Below are positions 1-5,294 of a stretch of 8,619 nucleotides of DNA, in pieces. The notes under the pieces were generated by a model, which did no database searches, had not been told where the DNA came from, and saw nothing but the letters and a program-made list of their open reading frames with translations. The DNA is taken from positions 1-8,619 of the forward strand of contig CAYMNU010000020.1 in assembly GCA_964391885.1 (NCBI GenBank). The letters run 5' to 3'. The translations under genes were made by a program, and so were the position numbers. Within the stretch, counting starts at the first letter, position 1. Each line of letters begins with the position of its first letter. The stretch comes from CAYMNU01 sp964391885. GTDB lineage: Archaea; Altiarchaeota; Altiarchaeia; JAFGQM01.

Positions 1-1093
1 TAGAAGCCCTGAAGTAGCCTTCGCCGTATTCGCCGAATGCCGTTCCCGGAGTCAAAACCACGTGCGCCTTTTCCATGACATTATTTACAAAGCTGGTCGA
101 GGTCTCGCCGCCCGGGACTTTTGCCCAGAGATAGAGCGAACCCTTGGGCTTCTCGGCCTCGATGCCTATGCCCCTGAATGCTTCGACAAGTGTATTCATC
201 CTCTTGTCGTACTCTTCTATCGCAGGAGCTTTTTCATAATTTTCAAGCGCGTATATACCCGCGACTTGCACGGCCTCGAAGACGCCAGAGTCCAGGTTCT
301 CCTTGACTTTGGACAGGCCTGCGACAATGTCGGGGTTCCCGTATGCCACACCCAGCCTCCAGCCAGTCATATTATAGGTCTTGGAAAACGAGTGCATCTC
401 TATCGCCACGTCCATGGCGCCGCTGACTTCAAACACCGAAGGGGCTATTTCGCCATCGTATGTTATCTCGCTGTATGGATTGTCGCTAACCAGGATGATA
501 TCATTATCCGCGCAGAAGTCCACGGCCTCGCCATAGAAGTCCTTGTCGGCCACCGCACCCGTAGGGTTATTCGGGTAATTGAGATACATGAGTTTTGATT
601 CCTTTGCCACGGTCTTGTCTATACTGCTGAAGTCCGGCAAATAGCCGTTCTCCTCAAGCAGCGGCATAGTGACCGGAACCCCGCCAGTCAATATTGCTGC
701 CCCATTGGCATATCCCGGATAGCCCGGGTCGGGCACCAAAATCTTGTCGCCCGGATTCACAAATGCACGTGCTAGATTGCATAACCCTTCCTTGGATCCT
801 ATAAGTGCCTGTATCTGGCCCGTTTCCAAGCTGATGCCAAATCTCTTCTTGCACCACCTAGCCCAGGCTTCCCTGAAGTCCTGCCGGCCGGCGTCCATGG
901 GATATTGATGTGTGGACGGGTCTGCGACCGCTTTTTTCATTGTATCTACAATGCCTTGCGGCGTGGGCAGGTCGGGGTCGCCTATGCCCAAGTCTATCAA
1001 ATCCACTCCCTTCGCCTTCATGGCCTTCTTCTTCCTGCTTATTTCAGCGAATGCGTAGGGCGGGATCTTCTTGAGGTTGTCCGAATATTCCAT
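1..1093 (-). CDS. dapL: LL-diaminopimelate aminotransferase, 3' end cut by window edge
   Basis: This is a class I/II (fold type I) PLP-dependent aminotransferase. The proposed reaction is transfer of an amino group from glutamate to tetrahydrodipicolinate, giving LL-diaminopimelate in the cytoplasm on the way to lysine. The ATG is at 1093-1091 and 364 complete codons are readable before the edge; family members are usually about 385-410 residues, so roughly 20-40 are missing. Visible landmarks: GIGDPDLPTP near the N-terminus, the NYPNNPTG motif at 172-179, Asp204 and Tyr207 (SDNPYSE) around the cofactor, the Schiff-base Lys238 in SFSKTYNMTGWRLG, and Arg362 in YFRAS, the position that normally binds the substrate carboxylate. 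The family is closely related to aspartate aminotransferases, so sequence alone leaves some doubt. The nearby dapA and dapB on the same strand make DapL the best call. A TATA-like box sits 26-35 bases upstream, suggesting its own leaderless transcript. Confidence 0.85.
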   Translation of the reverse strand, partial: MEYSDNLKKIPPYAFAEISRKKKAMKAKGVDLIDLGIGDPDLPTPQGIVDTMKKAVADPSTHQYPMDAGRQDFREAWARWCKKRFGISLETGQIQALIGSKEGLCNLARAFVNPGDKILVPDPGYPGYANGAAILTGGVPVTMPLLEENGYLPDFSSIDKTVAKESKLMYLNYPNNPTGAVADKDFYGEAVDFCADNDIILVSDNPYSEITYDGEIAPSVFEVSGAMDVAIEMHSFSKTYNMTGWRLGVAYGNPDIVAGLSKVKENLDSGVFEAVQVAGIYALENYEKAPAIEEYDKRMNTLVEAFRGIGIEAEKPKGSLYLWAKVPGGETSTSFVNNVMEKAHVVLTPGTAFGEYGEGYFRAS

Positions 1094-1118
1094 TGTAGGT
1101 TAATTTGACAGGGGCGGA

Positions 1119-1128
1119 ATAAATAAGC
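1119..1128 (-). promoter_or_regulatory. Putative TATA box of dapL
   Basis: On the minus strand this reads GCTTATTTAT, an archaeal TATA-like element. Its centre lies about 29 bases from the A of the dapL ATG at 1093, which predicts a start of transcription at about 1096 and almost no leader. There is no Shine-Dalgarno-like sequence between box and start codon, consistent with a leaderless mRNA. The assignment rests on position and composition only. Confidence 0.5.
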
Positions 1129-1156
1129 GCTGGTGAAATACCGACATCTAGTATGA

Positions 1157-1170
1157 TATACACGCGTATA
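1157..1170. repeat. Near-perfect 14-bp palindrome upstream of dapL
   Basis: TATACACGCGTATA pairs with itself at 6 of 7 positions per arm. It lies 8 bases beyond the end of the PIN gene and about 29 bases upstream of the dapL TATA box, so it could be a regulator site for dapL. It includes most of a GTATAC hexamer (1166-1171), which also occurs twice in front of the other toxin-antitoxin module. Function is unknown; short AT-rich palindromes also arise by chance. Confidence 0.35.
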
Positions 1171-1177
1171 CAAAATG

Positions 1178-1573
1178 TCAGAGTCGCTTCAAAAAGTCGG
1201 CTGCAGAGAGAATAGCAATTCCCCTGAAATCCGCCATATCCAGAAGATCACGATCGCCGGTTATTATGTAATCGGCCCCACCCTCAATTGCGCATTCAAG
1301 GATGTTGTTGTCATCGGCATCCCGGCATGCGGCTATGCTTTCTTTGGGTACGACAACTTGCACAAAATTGAGCCAGCCTTCGAGAAATGTGCCTATCTCG
1401 GATTCTGTGAAATCCATCCTCGGCTGGAGGGCGGCATGCCTGAACTCCTCGATTAGCCAGGGTGAGGACACGACCTCAAAGCGCCGCTCAATGAGCGTCC
1501 GTACAAGCTTCCTCTCCTTGCCGTCCCATCCAAGGGCAGATATGAGGATATTGGTATCAATCACGCATCTCAT
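1178..1573 (-). CDS. PIN-domain toxin (VapC-like ribonuclease)
   Basis: A 131-residue single PIN domain, the expected size for a VapC-type toxin. PIN toxins are metal-dependent endoribonucleases that cut tRNA, rRNA or mRNA; the target here cannot be read from sequence. The acidic metal-binding residues are in place: Asp6 in MRCVIDTNIL, Glu43 in LIEEFRH, Asp85/Asp88 in RDADDNNILE, and Asp107/Asp109 in TGDRDLL, so the nuclease looks active. The central RDADDN block followed by ADYIITGDRDLL matches the PIN-toxin family in which DNA-binding partners are often AbrB-type. The ATG at 1573 overlaps the end of the upstream antitoxin gene by 17 bases in another frame, so the two are translated from one message. 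The stop is at 1178. Downstream, 84 bases separate it from dapL. Confidence 0.85.
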   Translation of the reverse strand: MRCVIDTNILISALGWDGKERKLVRTLIERRFEVVSSPWLIEEFRHAALQPRMDFTESEIGTFLEGWLNFVQVVVPKESIAACRDADDNNILECAIEGGADYIITGDRDLLDMADFRGIAILSAADFLKRL

Positions 1574-1823
1574 TTCGAGCAGCCTTTATGGCATCAGCAA
1601 CATCCGTGCGGGTTGTGCCCCTCTCTTTGAACCGCCTCTCTGTTTCGGCTGATACCTTATCAAAAAGATCTAAGGGGGTCGGTTTCTTCCTAATGACCAT
1701 TATATCGTCAGTGTAATAGACATCCATGGGGGTACCCTCTTTTAGGGCCCATTTCTCTCTCACCACATTCGGAACGGTCATTTGGCCGGCACGCGTTATC
1801 CTATAAGTACCCGCGGTTTCCAT
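1557..1823 (-). CDS. AbrB-family antitoxin of the PIN toxin
   Basis: An 88-residue protein with an N-terminal SpoVT/AbrB swapped-hairpin DNA-binding domain at about residues 3-48. The signature is TYRITRAGQMTVPNVVREKW followed by a Lys-Glu-Gly turn and a beta strand ending in VIRKK. The C-terminal half (about 50-88) is charged and predicted helical, as expected for the segment that wraps and blocks the partner toxin. The gene is first in a two-gene operon and overlaps the PIN gene by 17 bases. The ATG at 1823 is the only sensible start and lies 8 bases from a 23-bp palindrome covering the promoter, which suggests autorepression. Antitoxins of this type usually bind DNA as dimers together with their toxin. 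The pair sits between dapB and dapL and is unrelated in function to lysine synthesis. Confidence 0.85.
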   Translation of the reverse strand: METAGTYRITRAGQMTVPNVVREKWALKEGTPMDVYYTDDIMVIRKKPTPLDLFDKVSAETERRFKERGTTRTDVADAIKAARNEMRD

Positions 1824-1831
1824 GCATATAT

Positions 1832-1854
1832 TACTATTTATAGTATAAAAAGTA
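1832..1854. promoter_or_regulatory. 23-bp palindromic operator overlapping the antitoxin promoter
   Basis: The arms are TACTATTTATA and TATAAAAAGTA around a central G; 10 of 11 positions pair. On the minus strand the core reads TATACTATAAATA, which is also the best TATA-like element for the AbrB/PIN operon, 9-31 bases before its ATG. A dimeric AbrB antitoxin bound here would block the basal transcription factors. The symmetry is plain in the sequence; binding by this antitoxin is inferred. Confidence 0.55.
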
Positions 1855-1920
1855 GTTTATTTATTGCTTGAGCTCATACTAAACAAAATTATAAATGCAC
1901 TTGAGCACTTGGGACTGTCT

Positions 1921-2724
1921 TTATTCCAGGTCCAGAACGTCACCCATGCCATAGAAGCCTGGCTTCTGGCCAGCCATCCAGTTAATAGCCCTAACGCAGC
2001 CCATGGCGAAAGCGTCCCTGGAATGCGCAGTGTATTTTATCTCAAGCCGCTCTCCCGTGGCTGCGAATAAGACTGTGTGCTCGCCTGCGATGTCGCCTGC
2101 GCGTATGGCGTGTATGCCTATTTCCTTTGCCTTCCGCTCGCCTATCATGCCCTGCCTGCCGTAGACTGCATCCTTAGTAAGGTCTCTGTCCAGGCTTTCT
2201 TCTATGAGCTTCGCTAAAGTCACTGCCGTTCCCGAGGGCGCGTCCTTTTTTTTATTATGGTGCGCCTCGATAATCTCGATGTCGTAGCCGTCAAGAGTCT
2301 TGGCCGTGTCTTTGGCCAGCTTGAACATGACGTTCATGCCGATTGAGAAATTGGAGGCATACATCCCTGAAACATTATTCTTCGCGACTGCGTCCTTTAT
2401 CCCTTGCATCTGCTTGTCGCTGAGTCCCGTCGTGCCGACGATGACTCCGATGCGGTTCTCTACTGCAGCCTTCACGTTCTTCACGCATGCCTCGGGATTG
2501 GTGAAATCCACTAATAGATCAGGGTTTGCGGCTGCGAGGGCGTCTTCGAGATTATCCGTGACTTTCACGCCCAGTTCCCCGATGCCCAGCACCAGGCCAA
2601 TGTCTTCGCCCATGCTCTTTGTGTCTATGGCTGCGGCTATTTTGATCTGTCCGTCCTCTATCGCTCTCCTTATGACCTGACCGGCCATCCGCCCGCAGGC
2701 GCCGCAGACTGCTATCGAGACCAT
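1921..2724 (-). CDS. dapB: 4-hydroxy-tetrahydrodipicolinate reductase
   Basis: A 267-residue enzyme that reduces hydroxy-tetrahydrodipicolinate (the DapA product) to tetrahydrodipicolinate with NAD(P)H. The N-terminal nucleotide-binding motif is VCGACGRMAG (residues 6-15). The family signature EAHHNKKKDAPSGTA follows at 153-167, with catalytic His155/His156, Lys159/Lys160, and the SGT turn at 164-166 that holds the substrate. VDFTNPEA (72-79) and VGTTGLS (96-102) are also typical. Length is normal. I chose the ATG at 2724 over an in-frame TTG at 2733 because it begins right before the first beta strand. One small oddity: the usual GRMG reads GRMA, and a cysteine (Cys10) sits inside the glycine-rich loop. 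It follows dapA after 103 bases that contain a T-run and a possible promoter, so it may be transcribed on its own. The end of the gene is followed by 97 AT-rich bases before the AbrB start. Confidence 0.95.
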   Translation of the reverse strand: MVSIAVCGACGRMAGQVIRRAIEDGQIKIAAAIDTKSMGEDIGLVLGIGELGVKVTDNLEDALAAANPDLLVDFTNPEACVKNVKAAVENRIGVIVGTTGLSDKQMQGIKDAVAKNNVSGMYASNFSIGMNVMFKLAKDTAKTLDGYDIEIIEAHHNKKKDAPSGTAVTLAKLIEESLDRDLTKDAVYGRQGMIGERKAKEIGIHAIRAGDIAGEHTVLFAATGERLEIKYTAHSRDAFAMGCVRAINWMAGQKPGFYGMGDVLDLE

Positions 2725-2750
2725 TGTAAACAAAGTATATTTAAAATAGA

Positions 2751-2760
2751 ATAATTAAAA
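2751..2760 (-). promoter_or_regulatory. Putative TATA box of dapB
   Basis: The minus strand reads TTTTAATTAT, centred about 31 bases from the dapB ATG at 2724, which would give a leader of only a few bases. A second AT-rich stretch (minus strand TTTTAAATATA, 2736-2746) is closer, but its centre is too near the start codon for a usual archaeal promoter. Either could serve. Confidence 0.35.
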
Positions 2761-2784
2761 CCCACTTAGTTGTCACTATTGATA

Positions 2785-2810
2785 TTTCTGCGGGTTACTA
2801 ACAGAAAAAA
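2785..2810 (-). terminator. T-run with inverted repeat after dapA
   Basis: On the minus strand six consecutive T (2810-2805) begin 17 bases past the dapA stop, a typical archaeal termination signal. The T-run overlaps an inverted repeat, TTTCTG at 2785-2790 and CAGAAA at 2802-2807, separated by 11 bases. The hairpin is weak and lies partly after the T-run, so it is not a classic bacterial terminator. If it works, it separates dapA from dapB transcription. Confidence 0.35.
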
Positions 2811-2827
2811 TGCCAAAAGAAGTGGAA

Positions 2828-3706
2828 TTAGAGCAGCTTAAGCTCTTCCAGAACCTTCCTTATCTTAGCCTTGCTGGCTTCCGTGGGCTCCACAAGAGGC
2901 AGCCTTGGCTTGCCTGCAGGCCGGCCGAGCATCTCGAATGCGGTCTTGACTGGTGTAGGATTGGTCTCTACGAAGATGACCTTACATAAGTCAAATAGCT
3001 TGTAATTCAAATCCCTTGCGCCTGCAAAGTCGCCATCGAGCGCCTTGTGTATCATATCGGAGACCATTCTCGGCGCTATGTTAGAGGCTACGGATATCGC
3101 CCCGTGCGCTCCCAAAGCCATCATTGGGAAGGTCCACGAGTCCTCGCCGGATAGCATGTAGAAGTCATCGGGTGCGTCCCTGAGTATCTTGCATATCTGG
3201 TCCATGTCACAGCCAGCTTCCTTGATGGCCGCGATGTTTTCTATCTCAGCCAGGCGGAGCACGGTATCTGCATCCACATTCTTTCCCGTCCTTGAGGGCA
3301 CGTTGTAAACTACGATGGGAATGTCAACAGCCTCTGCGACGGCCTTGAAGTGCTGGTAGATGCCCTCTTGTGAAGGCTTGTTGTAGTAGGGGACTATGAC
3401 GAGCGCAGCGTCTGCGCCGATATCCTTGGCATGCTGTGTATAATGGATTGCCTCGGCGGTGCTGTTGGAACCCGCGCCTGCGATGACCTTTTTGCCTGCC
3501 TTTTTTGCTTCTTCGACCGTTATGTCGATTACTCGCTCGTGCTCTTCGGGGGTCAGCGTGGGCGACTCGCCCGTGGTGCCAACTGGCACCAGACCGTCTA
3601 TGCCTTCGGCTATCTGAAAGCGTATGTTTTGCCTAAGGCCTTCCTCATCCAAAGCACCCGCTTTGAAAGGGGTGACGATGGCCGTATATGCGCCGGATAA
3701 GTCCAT
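2828..3706 (-). CDS. dapA: 4-hydroxy-tetrahydrodipicolinate synthase
   Basis: A 292-residue TIM-barrel aldolase of the DHDPS/NAL family, standard length. It condenses pyruvate with aspartate semialdehyde, the committed step of diaminopimelate/lysine synthesis. Visible active-site residues: PVGTTGESPTL with Thr44/Thr45 (41-51), Tyr108 in VPYYNKPSQ, Tyr134 in VVYNVPSRTG, Arg139 for the semialdehyde carboxylate, and the pyruvate Schiff-base Lys162 in AAIKEAGCD. The GTTGE and SRTG motifs with the adjacent dapB favour the lysine enzyme over other members such as N-acetylneuraminate lyase or keto-deoxy sugar aldolases. The ATG at 3706 lies only 14 bases beyond the DUF655 stop, so it is probably co-transcribed with the L21e-rpo4-DUF655 genes or expressed from a promoter inside DUF655. 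I see no separate TATA element in the 14-base gap that would fit. Lysine feedback in this family acts at the dimer interface and cannot be judged here. Confidence 0.95.
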   Translation of the reverse strand: MDLSGAYTAIVTPFKAGALDEEGLRQNIRFQIAEGIDGLVPVGTTGESPTLTPEEHERVIDITVEEAKKAGKKVIAGAGSNSTAEAIHYTQHAKDIGADAALVIVPYYNKPSQEGIYQHFKAVAEAVDIPIVVYNVPSRTGKNVDADTVLRLAEIENIAAIKEAGCDMDQICKILRDAPDDFYMLSGEDSWTFPMMALGAHGAISVASNIAPRMVSDMIHKALDGDFAGARDLNYKLFDLCKVIFVETNPTPVKTAFEMLGRPAGKPRLPLVEPTEASKAKIRKVLEELKLL

Positions 3707-3720
3707 TTTAGAGTGATATA

Positions 3721-4296
3721 TTAGTCCTTGCCAAAGTCGGGGACAAATAAGCGATGGTCCACGTCGCCTTCGATCTCTTCTAGTATTCTCTCTACGATAA
3801 GATGCTCTGATTTTGGAAGCCCTTTGACGCGAGAGTCCAGATCCCTGAAGCTCTTGAAGGGATCGGTTTCCCTCTCCTCGAGTATTTTATACAAATGCTT
3901 CTTGCCTATTTTCGGCAGGAGCTCCAGCTGGTGATGCCTAAGGCTGATTGCCGTCGACTTGTTGAAAAAGTTCATAAAACGCTCTTCGCTGTTCTTTACT
4001 ATCTCTTCGACTATGTCAGGCAGCTCGTTCTTTGCGGTTGAGGTAAGCTCAGTGTACCGCAGCCGCTTCTTGATGGTCCTGACCTTATCGCGCTCGCCGT
4101 CACCCACATAGACTACTTCCCTTGAGCCGAAATCCACACCCTGCTTGGGGGTGACTTCCAGGAGGACGAAATATTTCTTGCCGACTGTTTGCGCAACCGG
4201 ATAACGCTTGTAGACAGGAAGGGAAGTTATACCTTCAGGTAAGTAGTCCAGGACTATAGCTTCCTCTTCCCTTATGCTTTCTTCGCGCTTTTCCAT
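3721..4296 (-). CDS. DUF655 family protein with OB-like and helix-hairpin-helix regions
   Basis: A 191-residue conserved archaeal protein of unassigned function. The N-terminal region (about 12-82) begins with EAIVLDYLPEG, the family hallmark, and has the alternating strands of a small beta barrel (YFVLLEVTPKQGVDFGSREVVYV in two adjoining pieces, about 42-64). The C-terminal region (about 112-175) contains a helix-hairpin-helix pattern, LELLPKIGKKHLYKILEERE followed by FKSFRDLDSRVKG, typical of non-specific nucleic acid binding. An RNA- or DNA-binding role linked to ribosomes or RNA polymerase is suggested by this architecture and by constant linkage to L21e and rpo4, but it remains inference. 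Its ATG shares one base with the rpo4 stop (TAATG), so translation is probably coupled. In many archaea ksgA (16S rRNA dimethyltransferase) follows; here dapA does. Confidence 0.88.
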   Translation of the reverse strand: MEKREESIREEEAIVLDYLPEGITSLPVYKRYPVAQTVGKKYFVLLEVTPKQGVDFGSREVVYVGDGERDKVRTIKKRLRYTELTSTAKNELPDIVEEIVKNSEERFMNFFNKSTAISLRHHQLELLPKIGKKHLYKILEERETDPFKSFRDLDSRVKGLPKSEHLIVERILEEIEGDVDHRLFVPDFGKD

Positions 4297-4631
4297 TATC
4301 GGTACTTTGCCATTATCTCGAGCAGCTTCTCGAGCTCTGCGGTCTCCACAGGCTTTCTCTCCTTTGCAAAAAAGGCCCTCAGCTCGTCAAGGTTCGCAGG
4401 CATGGCGTTGATTACTTCAATGGCCTTTTCCTTGGAGATGCCCGCCTCAGTCATCTCGTTAACCATCTTGGTCGCGTCCGTGTATGAAACCTTGGCTGCG
4501 TGCTGCGCATGCTCAAGCGCCTTTTTCTGGACGTACTCTAACTCCTCTTTATCCTTTGATATTGCGGTGAGGAGCTTCTTGACCTCTGCTATGGTGACAG
4601 GCTCTTCGGAATAGAATTCTTTAGTATCCAT
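4296..4631 (-). CDS. rpo4: DNA-directed RNA polymerase subunit Rpo4 (RpoF)
   Basis: A 111-residue homologue of archaeal Rpo4/eukaryotic Rpb4. With Rpo7 it forms the stalk of RNA polymerase, which binds emerging RNA and helps promoter opening and termination. The protein is almost all helical and highly charged. The N-terminal part (about 10-25, EEPVTIAEVKKLLTAI) packs on Rpo7 in known structures. The C-terminal HRDC-like bundle spans about 50-111, including EMTEAGISKEKAIEVINAMP and ELEKLLEIMAKY. Length is normal for the family. The rpo7 gene is not in the window. It follows the L21e gene after 25 bases and overlaps the DUF655 start by one base, so the three form one operon. The minus-strand leader just before its ATG is AT-rich without a clear ribosome binding site. 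Confidence 0.9.
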   Translation of the reverse strand: MDTKEFYSEEPVTIAEVKKLLTAISKDKEELEYVQKKALEHAQHAAKVSYTDATKMVNEMTEAGISKEKAIEVINAMPANLDELRAFFAKERKPVETAELEKLLEIMAKYR

Positions 4632-4644
4632 TTTTATCGTTTAT

Positions 4645-4656
4645 TCCCTGAAGGGA
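4645..4656 (-). repeat. Small perfect inverted repeat between L21e and rpo4
   Basis: On the minus strand TCCCTTCAGGGA follows immediately after the L21e stop codon. As RNA it can form a 4-bp stem closed by a UUCA loop, 13 bases before the rpo4 start. It is not followed by a T-run, so termination is unlikely. It might mark an RNA processing site or adjust the ratio of ribosomal protein to polymerase subunit; this is a guess. Confidence 0.3.
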
Positions 4657-4950
4657 TTACTCTGTCTGCACCTTTTTCAGGTGTGCGGGGCTTGTGACGG
4701 TAATCTTCTTCTTGCCGCCGTCGAGGATTTCCACTTCATAGCATGTGCCCCTCTTTGCAATCACTGTGCCCTCCTTGCCCTGGTGCCTTGGGTGCGGCAT
4801 CGCATCCTGCACAGATGAATCTATGTCTAGGATTACCTTCTCGCCAACGCTGAACTCCTGGAGCAGCTGATTGACTGTAGTCTTCTCCCTGTGCTTCCTG
4901 AGCTGCTGGCGGGAATGCCCGCCTCGCTTGCCCCTGTTCCTCTTGACCAT
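4657..4950 (-). CDS. rpl21e: Large-subunit ribosomal protein L21e (eL21)
   Basis: A 97-residue archaeal/eukaryotic ribosomal protein of the 50S subunit. The first 25 residues are very basic (MVKRNRGKRGGHSRQQLRKH), as expected for an rRNA-penetrating tail. The rest forms an SH3-like barrel: LQEFSVGEKVILDIDSS (30-46), MPHPRHQGKEGTVIAKRG (51-68) and YEVEILDGGKKKITVTSPAH (71-90), all family hallmarks. Length is normal. It is the first gene of the L21e-rpo4-DUF655 operon and points away from the ATPase gene across a 415-base gap. The ATG at 4950 is preceded on the minus strand by an AT-rich stretch with no Shine-Dalgarno sequence. Confidence 0.95.
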   Translation of the reverse strand: MVKRNRGKRGGHSRQQLRKHREKTTVNQLLQEFSVGEKVILDIDSSVQDAMPHPRHQGKEGTVIAKRGTCYEVEILDGGKKKITVTSPAHLKKVQTE

Positions 4951-4958
4951 TTTTATGT

Positions 4959-4968
4959 ATATTATAAA
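4959..4968 (-). promoter_or_regulatory. AT-rich, TATA-like element upstream of L21e
   Basis: The minus strand reads TTTATAATAT, a good TATA match, but its centre is only about 14 bases from the ATG at 4950. A usual 25-base spacing would put the transcription start inside the gene. The alternative is CTTTTTAAAG at 5036-5045, which would give a leader of about 65 bases. I cannot decide between them. Confidence 0.3.
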
Positions 4969-5064
4969 CTAACCCCGACAACGGGAAAGAAACCGTTTCT
5001 CCTTGCTTTTTCAGCGATTATTTTGAAGCAGGGGCTTTAAAAAGAGTGTTAGGGTACGAAAATA

Positions 5065-5166
5065 GGGAAGTGGGGGCCGAAGACAGGAGACCGGGGACTG
5101 AAGACTGGAAACAGGAGACTGAGGACTGTGAGCCGGGGACTGAAGACCGTAGACTGAAGACTGAAG
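5065..5166 (+). repeat. Degenerate 7-base tandem repeat, consensus about GRRGACT
   Basis: Fourteen successive heptamers can be laid out without gaps plus a partial one. The clearest run is 5079-5166: GAAGACA, GGAGACC, GGGGACT, GAAGACT, GGAAACA, GGAGACT, GAGGACT, GTGAGCC, GGGGACT, GAAGACC, GTAGACT, GAAGACT, GAAG. A higher-order 21-base period is also visible, since every third unit is more alike. The plus strand is purine-rich throughout. It resembles a minisatellite expanded by slippage. It is not a CRISPR array, because there are no constant repeats separated by unique spacers. Confidence 0.8.
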
Positions 5167-5248
5167 CGGAGGCCGGCCCGCGAAGAGAATTCGCAGTCTG
5201 TCGCTGTGTTGGGGGGTCCAGTGACGAATCTGCGAGCTCGAACCTCCG
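5167..5248 (+). other. Nested inverted repeat, candidate structured RNA element
   Basis: Three stems stack in order: CGGAGG (5167-5172) with CCTCCG (5243-5248), 6 bp; TTCGCAG (5190-5196) with CTGCGAG (5230-5236), 7 bp with one G-U; GTCGCT (5200-5205) with AGTGAC (5220-5225), 6 bp with one G-U, closing a 14-base loop that contains six G. The G-U pairs become A-C mismatches on the other strand, which favours a plus-strand RNA. A TTTAAA box at about 5036-5045 would start a plus-strand transcript near 5066, the beginning of the heptamer repeat. No covariation data, so this could be chance. Confidence 0.3.
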
Positions 5249-5294
5249 TATAAAGAAGGGAAGATCCTTTAAAAATCCGTTAGTTAATGTCGCA

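Noticed and set aside
62..598. 178-codon plus-strand open frame
   Set aside because: It lies entirely antisense to dapL, whose motifs (PLP lysine, NPTG) are unmistakable on the minus strand.
1860..1911. Direct repeats CTTGAGC and CACTTG as target-site duplication of the toxin-antitoxin module
   Set aside because: Both copies lie on the same side of the module and no copy is seen beyond 1178, so they cannot be an insertion duplication.
2725..2733. Longer dapB starting at TTG 2733
   Set aside because: The ATG at 2724 starts right before the first strand of the nucleotide-binding fold, and the extra three residues add nothing recognisable.
4736..4981. Minus-strand 81-codon frame overlapping L21e
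   Set aside because: It is the L21e sequence in another frame; the L21e reading has all family hallmarks.
5065..5166. CRISPR array
   Set aside because: Units are 7 bases, contiguous and degenerate, with no unique spacers and no cas genes nearby.
5230..5250. tRNA-like T-arm (CTCGAACC on plus, GGTTCGAGC on minus)
   Set aside because: Neither strand gives the conserved T54-T55 together with a 5-bp T stem, and no acceptor or anticodon arm can be placed around it.
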